From JAJFFW01 sp039197915 (GTDB taxonomy: Bacteria > Pseudomonadota > Alphaproteobacteria > Caulobacterales > Parvularculaceae), in assembly GCA_039197915.1 (NCBI GenBank), contig JBCCTV010000074.1, positions 1 to 12,503 of the forward strand: a stretch of DNA of 12,503 bases, read 5' to 3'. This document shows, piece after piece, positions 7,710-12,503 of this stretch. The first letter of the stretch is position 1; every line of letters starts with the position of its first letter. The notes under the pieces were generated by a model. That model made no database searches, was not told the DNA's origin, and saw only the letters and a program-made list of their open reading frames with translations. The position numbers and the translations under genes are program-made.

Positions 7710-8738
7710 TTAGTCGTTTTCGTCTTCGTAGCCAACGAGCGCCAACGGTCTCGCTTTCAAACCGTTCAGCTCCGCCCATCGCGTCAGCGCGTCGTCCCGC
7801 CCGTGCGTGATCCATAATTCCTGGGGCTGTATATCCAGTGCGGTTTGGATCAATTCGTCCCAATCCGCGTGGTCTGAGAGGATTAGCGGCAGCTCTACGC
7901 CGCGCTGTTTGGCGCGCTGTCGAATTCGCATCCACCCGGACGCGAAGCAAGCGACAGGGTCCGGAAACCGGCGCGCCCATTTGTCAGCGAATGCAGATGG
8001 GGGGCCGACAACAATCTTCCCCGCGAAGTCCTGTTTGTCGCCGCCTTTGGCGCCATTTTCTCTCAACGTAGCAGGTTTAAGCGCGCCTAGCTCAACGTCA
8101 TAGTTGGCGTAAAGATCACAAAGGCTCGCCATGGCGCCATGAATAAAAATCGGTTCATCGTAACCGGTTTCGCGGATCAGCTTAATGACACGTTGCGCTT
8201 TCCCAAGGGCGTACGCGCCGACAAGATGCGTACGTTCCGGATACCGACGGACAGACGCCATCAGCTTGTCAATTTCGTCCCGGTCATGGGGGTGGCGGAA
8301 AACAGGAAGCGCGAAAGTCGCCTCGGTGATAAAGACATCGCATGGGATTGGTTCAAACGCCGTGCAGGTGGGGTCGGCGCGCCTTTTAAAGTCTCCTGAG
8401 GCGACAAGGCGTTTGCCGTCATATTCGACAACAACCTGGGCTGAACCGAGCACATGCCCCGCCGGCGCGAGCGACACGTCAACGCCATTCATTGAAACGA
8501 CCTCGCCGAGCGCCGCGGTCTGGCGGGCTTGCGTGAAGTTCTCGCCGTATCGCGCCGCCATGATAGAGAGCGTTTCGTCCGTGGCGAGAACGGCGTTGTG
8601 ACCCGCGCGAGCGTGGTCAGCGTGACCGTGGGTTATGACGGCGCGGTCAACCGCCACCACGGGATCAATGAAGAAATCCCCTGGCGGACAATAAAGCCCC
8701 TTTGGCGTCGGGTGTAGAATTTGGTCGTAAGCTGTCAT
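7710..8738 (-). CDS. Ligase-associated DNA exonuclease (metallo-beta-lactamase/beta-CASP fold)
   Basis: A 342-residue metal-dependent nuclease of the family related to mRNA 3'-end processing factors and SNM1-type nucleases; the bacterial ligase-linked group acts as a DNA exonuclease. Metal-binding residues are visible: THGHADH (His37, His39, Asp41, His42), PAGHVLGSAQ (His95), SGDFKRR (Asp116), SDHADWDEL (His290) and WITHGRDD (His312). The N-terminus MTAYDQILHPTPKGLYCPPGDFFIDP is cited here in two parts: the lead and the YCPPGDF motif at 16-22, both typical of the group. It is the first gene of a two-gene operon with the ligase, 12 bp apart. A -10-like TAAAAT (8767-8762, minus strand) lies upstream. 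The Shine-Dalgarno sequence is weak. The 81-bp span to the divergent S9 peptidase is shared promoter space. Confidence 0.92.
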   Translation of the reverse strand: MTAYDQILHPTPKGLYCPPGDFFIDPVVAVDRAVITHGHADHARAGHNAVLATDETLSIMAARYGENFTQARQTAALGEVVSMNGVDVSLAPAGHVLGSAQVVVEYDGKRLVASGDFKRRADPTCTAFEPIPCDVFITEATFALPVFRHPHDRDEIDKLMASVRRYPERTHLVGAYALGKAQRVIKLIRETGYDEPIFIHGAMASLCDLYANYDVELGALKPATLRENGAKGGDKQDFAGKIVVGPPSAFADKWARRFPDPVACFASGWMRIRQRAKQRGVELPLILSDHADWDELIQTALDIQPQELWITHGRDDALTRWAELNGLKARPLALVGYEDEND

Positions 8739-8761
8739 AGCCTATCATTTGTGCAGGGGGC

Positions 8762-8767
8762 ATTTTA
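8762..8767 (-). promoter_or_regulatory. Candidate -10 element for the exonuclease-ligase operon
   Basis: On the minus strand TAAAAT matches five of six bases of the TATAAT consensus. It would place the transcript start near 8755, giving a leader of about 17 bases before the ATG at 8738. No good -35 hexamer is seen at the standard spacing, so this is tentative. No GTTC-N7-GTTC box, the usual alphaproteobacterial LexA site, was found in the gap. Confidence 0.3.
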
Positions 8768-8803
8768 ACGCAAGCGCAACGCGTAGGTGCCCGTTCAGCG
8801 GAT

Positions 8804-8812
8804 TGCTAATAT
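8804..8812 (+). promoter_or_regulatory. Extended -10 element, probably driving a leaderless transcript
   Basis: TGC followed by TAATAT forms an extended -10 motif (TGN plus a hexamer matching TATAAT at four of six positions). Six bases follow before the A of the S9 peptidase ATG at 8819, so the start of transcription would coincide with the start codon. An in-frame TAA at 8807-8809 blocks any upstream start, and no Shine-Dalgarno sequence is present at normal distance. No clear -35 is seen. Confidence 0.45.
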
Positions 8813-8818
8813 CTAGAT

Positions 8819-10762
8819 ATGCATAGGGTTAGTTCATTGCGCGCTTTGTATGTCTTGCTATTGCTAGCGTTTGCCACGGGGAGTGCTCACGCACAACCGC
8901 CGCTTGAGGTCTACGGCGCTTTACCGTCGATCAGGTCAATGACAATTTCTCCAAGCGGGAAAAGGGTCGCCTATCTGCAAGACGATGCGGATTGGTCTCG
9001 CCTGGTCGTCGTGGAAGTCGACGGCGATATCAGCCTGACCGTCGATATCTCCAGAATTAAAGCGCGCTACGCCAGATATTTGACCGAAAAATACGTTGTT
9101 CTTGGGTCTTCCGCGGCAGGCGATAGTCCGTACTACACGCAAAATTGGGAATATAGAACCGCATTTGCGATCAACACCGAAACGCGTGAAATGCGCCAGC
9201 TATTAAGACGGTCGCCATCCTTAGCGCGAGGCCAGTCGACGCAACGGATCATTGGCGTGGATGCAGATGGCGAGCACGTCTTCATGCCAGCATTCACAGA
9301 AGCGCGCAGCGGCGTTTCGACATTTGATATCTTCAAGGTCAACCTCGAAACAGGTCGTGGACGTCCCTTTCAACGCGGCACATCAAAAACCGTTGATTGG
9401 GTGGTCGACGACCATGGCAAGCCGCTCGCTCGAGAAACGTTTAATAATCGAACAAAGCTCTACCGCCTTAAAGCGGATGCGGGCGCTGGCCTCCAAACGA
9501 TTTTCGAAGCGAAGGATAATCGGCGGGCGGGTGATCTGCTTGGTATTATGCCGGACACGGACAAGCTCGTTTTGTCAAGGCGCACGCCGCTTGGGCAAAA
9601 GCTCTCGACCATCACGTTTTCCGGCGACATTGGCGAAGGGTTCTTAGAGCGCTCAAGCGCCTTTATTGATGATGTATTGTTGGACCGAAACCGAGTATTC
9701 GGCGGTGTGCGATATAGCGGTATGCTGCCGTCGCATGAATTTTTTGATCCGTCCGTTGATGACGCTGTTCGGCGGCTTGCATCGTTTTTCCCGAAGCGTG
9801 CGGTTACGGTTAAAGATTGGACGTCTGATCAGCGTTATCTCATCGTCAAGGTAGCGGGCAGCATGATCGCGCCCTCATATTATTATGTTGATACGCAGAC
9901 AGATCGTTTGGTCAAACTAGCGTCCGCCTATGACGGTATTTCCGATGCGGACACTGCAGAAGTAATCGCTATTCAGTACCCAGCGCGAGACGGCGAAAAA
10001 ATCCCGGCGATCGTCACGCTTCCGCGCGGACAAACGGGTAAACGCCTGCCTATGATTGCGCTTCCCCATGGCGGGCCAGAGGCCTACGATCAAATTGGCT
10101 TTAATTGGATGGCGCAGTACTTCGCCAGTCGCGGTTACCTCGTGTTCCAGCCCAATTTCCGCGGCTCATCTGGCTTTGGGCGAGCATTCGCTGAGGCAGG
10201 GTATGGGGGCTGGGGGCGCGGCGTGATGCAACACGATGTAACCGATGGCGTGCTAGCCTTGATAAGCTCAGGCTGGGCGGATGGCGAGCGCGTTTGTATC
10301 ATTGGCGCCAGTTATGGTGGGTACGCCGCTTTAGCGGGTGGCGCCTTTACGCCAGAGCTTTACGATTGCGTGGCAGCAATTGCGCCGGTCACAGATGTTC
10401 GCTTGATGCTCCGGCGCGAACGGCGTTCGTCGCGAAACGGTCGGGGCGGCTTTGTCTACGAATATTGGAAGCGATCCGTCGGCGCAGAGCCTGGTGCGTT
10501 TGAGCGATTAGACGAGATCTCGCCGGCGCGGAATGCCGATGAGTTTGTCGCGCCCGTATTACTAATTCATGGTGAGGATGATTCTGTCGTCGATATTCGC
10601 CAAAGCCGGGTTATGGCGCGGGCGCTCCAAAAGGCTGGTAAAGAGGTCGAATTTGTAAAGCTCAAGGGCGAAGACCATTGGCTGTCGACAAGCGAAACGC
10701 GCATTGAGACTTTACGCGAGCTTGACTCATTCGTACGCCGAACAATAGGGCCTGACCGATAA
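8819..10762 (+). CDS. Exported S9 family serine peptidase (prolyl oligopeptidase / acylaminoacyl-peptidase type)
   Basis: A 647-residue peptidase that would cleave short peptides in the periplasm. A Sec signal peptide is clear (Arg at 3 and 8, hydrophobic core ALYVLLLLAFATG, cleavage SAHA|Q near 26/27). Residues ~28-370 form the variable beta-propeller domain that restricts access to small peptides. The alpha/beta-hydrolase domain (~385-647) contains ALPHGGPEAYDQ, QPNFRGSSGFGRAF and the catalytic triad: Ser498 in GASYGGY, Asp588 in HGEDDSVV, and His620 in GEDHWLS. All three are intact. Length fits the exported S9C-like group. The specificity (prolyl, acyl-aminoacyl or dipeptidyl) cannot be told from sequence. 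Only the ATG at 8819 is possible because a stop lies just upstream. It is divergent from the exonuclease operon and converges with the asparaginase gene. Confidence 0.92.
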   Translation: MHRVSSLRALYVLLLLAFATGSAHAQPPLEVYGALPSIRSMTISPSGKRVAYLQDDADWSRLVVVEVDGDISLTVDISRIKARYARYLTEKYVVLGSSAAGDSPYYTQNWEYRTAFAINTETREMRQLLRRSPSLARGQSTQRIIGVDADGEHVFMPAFTEARSGVSTFDIFKVNLETGRGRPFQRGTSKTVDWVVDDHGKPLARETFNNRTKLYRLKADAGAGLQTIFEAKDNRRAGDLLGIMPDTDKLVLSRRTPLGQKLSTITFSGDIGEGFLERSSAFIDDVLLDRNRVFGGVRYSGMLPSHEFFDPSVDDAVRRLASFFPKRAVTVKDWTSDQRYLIVKVAGSMIAPSYYYVDTQTDRLVKLASAYDGISDADTAEVIAIQYPARDGEKIPAIVTLPRGQTGKRLPMIALPHGGPEAYDQIGFNWMAQYFASRGYLVFQPNFRGSSGFGRAFAEAGYGGWGRGVMQHDVTDGVLALISSGWADGERVCIIGASYGGYAALAGGAFTPELYDCVAAIAPVTDVRLMLRRERRSSRNGRGGFVYEYWKRSVGAEPGAFERLDEISPARNADEFVAPVLLIHGEDDSVVDIRQSRVMARALQKAGKEVEFVKLKGEDHWLSTSETRIETLRELDSFVRRTIGPDR

Positions 10763-10808
10763 AGCGCCTGCGCCCAGTCGTGGAGTTGGTCTCCGCGAAA
10801 GGGCGCTT
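10762..10808. terminator. Nested inverted repeat between two converging hydrolase genes
   Basis: AAGCGCC (10762-10768) and GGCGCTT (10802-10808) pair perfectly, with an inner GGAG (10782-10785) and CTCC (10791-10794) hairpin. The outer arm begins at the last base of the S9 peptidase stop codon and the element lies before the stop of the converging asparaginase gene at 10836. It is placed like a bidirectional terminator but the stem is interrupted and there is no clear U-tract. Confidence 0.35.
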
Positions 10809-10835
10809 ATCATAGGTCCCGCGCTGGCGCGCAGT

Positions 10836-11981
10836 TTAACCAGCCTGGTCGCCGTAAATGCCTTCGATCAGTATGCTGCGGGGACCGTTTTCATCGCAAG
10901 CGGCATAGGTTCGTTTTTTGCCGTTTGAATAAAACGCGACGCCTGCGTGGCGGCCTTGTTTGTCGAGCACATAGAAATTGACATTAAACGCCGGGTTGCC
11001 GTCGTCTTTTAGGAGCCGGCTTTCGGTGTTTTCGTGAATGCGTTTCAACGCGGTGACCGCTGCGTCTTTGGGGTCAGCGCCACGGCGCATTTCCTCAACA
11101 ATCAAATAAGACGCGCAATTATAGAGGTTCGCTTCGCCTCGACCCGTTGACCCAGCGGCGCCGACGGCGTTGTCGAGATACAAACCCGCACCGAGAATGG
11201 GGCTGTCGCCGACCCGCCCCGGGATTTTCCAGGCGAGGCCGGACGTCGTGGTCACCCCGCAGATATCGCCGTTTGAATTGACGCCGTTGCAGTTGATCGT
11301 CCCGTAAAAGTGTTCAGGGTCGATCTTCCCTTCCGCGACCATTTCTAGGGCAACTTTCCGGCCAGCGTCGGCGCGTCTCTCGGGATCTGGATAGTGGCGA
11401 GGGTCTGTGCGCTGTTTCCACTCGAGCCAAAGCGCGCGCGATCGGTCCGTGTTCAGATCGTCTTCGATTTCCATGCCCATATTGCGGGCGAAACGCTGCG
11501 CGCCCTCGGCGACGATCAGGTGGTGGTCGGTGCGATCGGCAACAAATTGGGCGACATTGGATGGTGTGCGCACCCCTTGGATAGCGGCGACGCCGCCAGC
11601 GCGCTTCTTCGGCCCATGCATGCAGCAACTGTCGAGCGTTACAACACCATCTGCGTCCGGCAGGCCGCCGAACCCAACGCTTGTGTCTTCTGGGTCAAGT
11701 TCGACGATGTTTACACCAGCGATAAGAGCATCCAAAACGTCTTCGCCGCGGGTCATGCGCCGGAACGCTTCTTCGACGCAGGTTCGCCGACCGCCATTTT
11801 TGTAGATGTTGCCATTACCGGATGAAATGACGACGGGCTTTATCGTGTCGGTCTTAATCGCAGGGGCTTGGCCACGCTGTTGGGCTTTAGCAGAAGCGCC
11901 TGCGCCGCCGATCCCGAGGGCGCTCGCGGCGCCGACGAGAGCGCCTTTGAGTGTGTCGCGTCGATTAATTGGTGATTTCAT
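10836..11981 (-). CDS. Tat-exported N4-(beta-N-acetylglucosaminyl)-L-asparaginase family Ntn hydrolase
   Basis: A 381-residue member of the glycosylasparaginase / isoaspartyl-peptidase family. These enzymes are made as inactive precursors that cut themselves, exposing a threonine nucleophile that hydrolyses the amide bond of N-glycosylated or beta-linked aspartyl residues. A twin-arginine signal is visible (NRRDTLKG, then a hydrophobic Ala/Gly stretch to ~30), so it is exported folded. Conserved parts are SVGFGGLPDADG (101-112), the cleavage site FYG|TINC with predicted nucleophile Thr228, and the substrate-binding stretches GRVGDSPILGAG (255-266) and GAAGSTGRGE (274-283). The residue before the cleavage Thr is Gly, as in isoaspartyl peptidases, not Asp as in human-type glycosylasparaginase. 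The start has AGGGG upstream. The natural substrate is uncertain. Confidence 0.88.
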   Translation of the reverse strand: MKSPINRRDTLKGALVGAASALGIGGAGASAKAQQRGQAPAIKTDTIKPVVISSGNGNIYKNGGRRTCVEEAFRRMTRGEDVLDALIAGVNIVELDPEDTSVGFGGLPDADGVVTLDSCCMHGPKKRAGGVAAIQGVRTPSNVAQFVADRTDHHLIVAEGAQRFARNMGMEIEDDLNTDRSRALWLEWKQRTDPRHYPDPERRADAGRKVALEMVAEGKIDPEHFYGTINCNGVNSNGDICGVTTTSGLAWKIPGRVGDSPILGAGLYLDNAVGAAGSTGRGEANLYNCASYLIVEEMRRGADPKDAAVTALKRIHENTESRLLKDDGNPAFNVNFYVLDKQGRHAGVAFYSNGKKRTYAACDENGPRSILIEGIYGDQAG

Positions 11982-12327
11982 TGTGAGCCCCTGGGTTGGC
12001 GTATGTGGTTTGTTTAGGGCGAGGGTAGTCAGAGGCTGGTTCGGCGTAAAGAACGCAAGGCTGTTCGCGCTGCGACTGCGCGTTTGCGGTAAATTTTGCG
12101 TTTGCTGTTAGGAGTGTCGGTTGCGAAAACTCGATGTTTGCCGCCGCGACACGCTTAGCCGTTGCATGGGTGTCGCAAATATTTGATGGTCTTGGTCGAA
12201 TAAATGGCTGTGCTATCTCACCCGACAGAAGGTCGCGGGCTTTTGGCTGGGCGTTTTTGTTTTGCGGTCTTTTGATGCCGCAAGATGTCAGCGCACCGTT
12301 CGATCAGCCTAGGGACTAGGAGTAAGA
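11982..12327. other. Divergent intergenic region between the asparaginase and helicase genes
   Basis: A 346-bp gap that must hold the promoters for both flanking genes. A 61-codon plus-strand frame (12134-12319) ends just before the helicase ribosome-binding site, but it has no Shine-Dalgarno sequence and resembles nothing I know. An 8-bp direct repeat GCGTTTGC occurs at 12080-12087 and 12098-12105, and GTTC-N8-GAAC forms a palindrome at 12039-12054. Neither matches a site I can name. No mobile-element end or tRNA is seen. Confidence 0.5.
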
Positions 12328-12503
12328 ATGGCCGACGGCGCACCCTTGTCAAAGCTGCTCCCGGCTTCTTTTCATTCATGGTTCACAAAACGCGGCTGGA
12401 GCCCGAGACCGCACCAATTGCAGTGTCTTGAGGCAGGCTTAGCGGGTAATTCGCACTTGCTCATTGCGCCTACGGGCGGCGCGATGGACATGTCATTGTC
12501 GTT
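12328..12503 (+). CDS. Lhr-type DEXH helicase of the ligase-associated repair set (N-terminal 58 codons, runs off right edge)
   Basis: The start of a superfamily 2 DNA helicase. The opening region LLPASFHSWFTKRGWSPRPHQ (split here as LLPASFHSWFTKRGW and SPRPHQLQCLEAG) carries the Q-motif-like RPHQ (residues 27-30) and is followed by LLIAPTGG (44-51), the beginning of Walker A. This matches the N-terminus of the Lhr-Core helicases that accompany the ligase and exonuclease found earlier in the window. The ATG at 12328 follows GGAG with a five-base spacer. After APTGG the frame reads AMDMSLS where the family has GKT followed by LAGF, so the lysine that binds ATP phosphate is not where expected. 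This begins 23 bases from the edge and may be a sequence-end error. The PdeM phosphoesterase gene would be expected further right. Confidence 0.75.
   Translation, partial: MADGAPLSKLLPASFHSWFTKRGWSPRPHQLQCLEAGLAGNSHLLIAPTGGAMDMSLS

Noticed and set aside
12039..12054. GTTC-N8-GAAC palindrome as a possible LexA/SOS box for the helicase
   Set aside because: Alphaproteobacterial LexA boxes are direct repeats (GTTC-N7-GTTC) and the Gram-positive type is GAAC-N4-GTTC; neither orientation nor spacing fits.
12134..12319. 61-codon plus-strand frame directly before the helicase
   Set aside because: Position is suggestive of a small upstream gene, but there is no ribosome-binding site for its ATG, and AGGAG at 12110-12114 serves no start in this frame. 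Kept only as a note in the intergenic entry.

Overview
The window looks like ordinary chromosomal DNA from a moderately GC-rich proteobacterium, most likely an alphaproteobacterium. That is an inference from overall protein style: a DcaP-type porin, a CGFS glutaredoxin, a tandem UspA protein, the ligase-associated repair set and a Tat-exported asparaginase. I could not run a taxonomic search. No tRNA, rRNA, CRISPR array, insertion sequence or phage gene is visible.

Layout. Bases 1-1482 (minus) hold the first ~494 codons of acetyl-CoA synthetase (acs), running off the left edge. A 376-bp divergent gap separates it from a DcaP-like outer-membrane porin (1859-3385, plus), which ends at a good hairpin terminator. 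An FNR/FixK-type palindrome follows directly and is well placed to control a two-domain universal stress protein with a GTG start (3516-4382). Next come a solitary long-form hisG (4518-5405) and a CGFS monothiol glutaredoxin (5657-5998), both plus strand. A hairpin then separates these from a converging minus-strand pair: an ATP-dependent DNA ligase (6090-7697) and, upstream of it in the same transcript, a metallo-beta-lactamase/beta-CASP exonuclease (7710-8738). An 80-bp divergent promoter region leads to an exported S9 prolyl-oligopeptidase-family peptidase (8819-10762, plus), probably translated from a leaderless mRNA. It converges on a Tat-exported N4-glycosylasparaginase-type Ntn hydrolase (10836-11981, minus). 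A 346-bp gap then precedes the first 58 codons of an Lhr-type DEXH helicase (12328 to the right edge, plus).

How the genes fit together. The exonuclease, ligase and helicase are three of the four members of a known bacterial DNA-repair set (Lhr-Core helicase, Exo, Lig and the phosphoesterase PdeM/MPE). Here the set is split: exonuclease and ligase form a two-gene minus-strand operon, and the helicase lies 3.6 kb away in the opposite orientation with two exported hydrolase genes in between. The left half joins acetate activation (acs), outer-membrane uptake, a possibly oxygen-responsive stress protein, histidine biosynthesis and Fe-S/redox housekeeping without an obvious shared pathway.

I see no convincing new biological system. 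The points most worth a second look are the split repair cluster, the abnormal Walker A motif of the helicase at the right edge, the FNR-like promoter of the stress protein, the leaderless start of the S9 peptidase and the nested hairpin in the acs leader.
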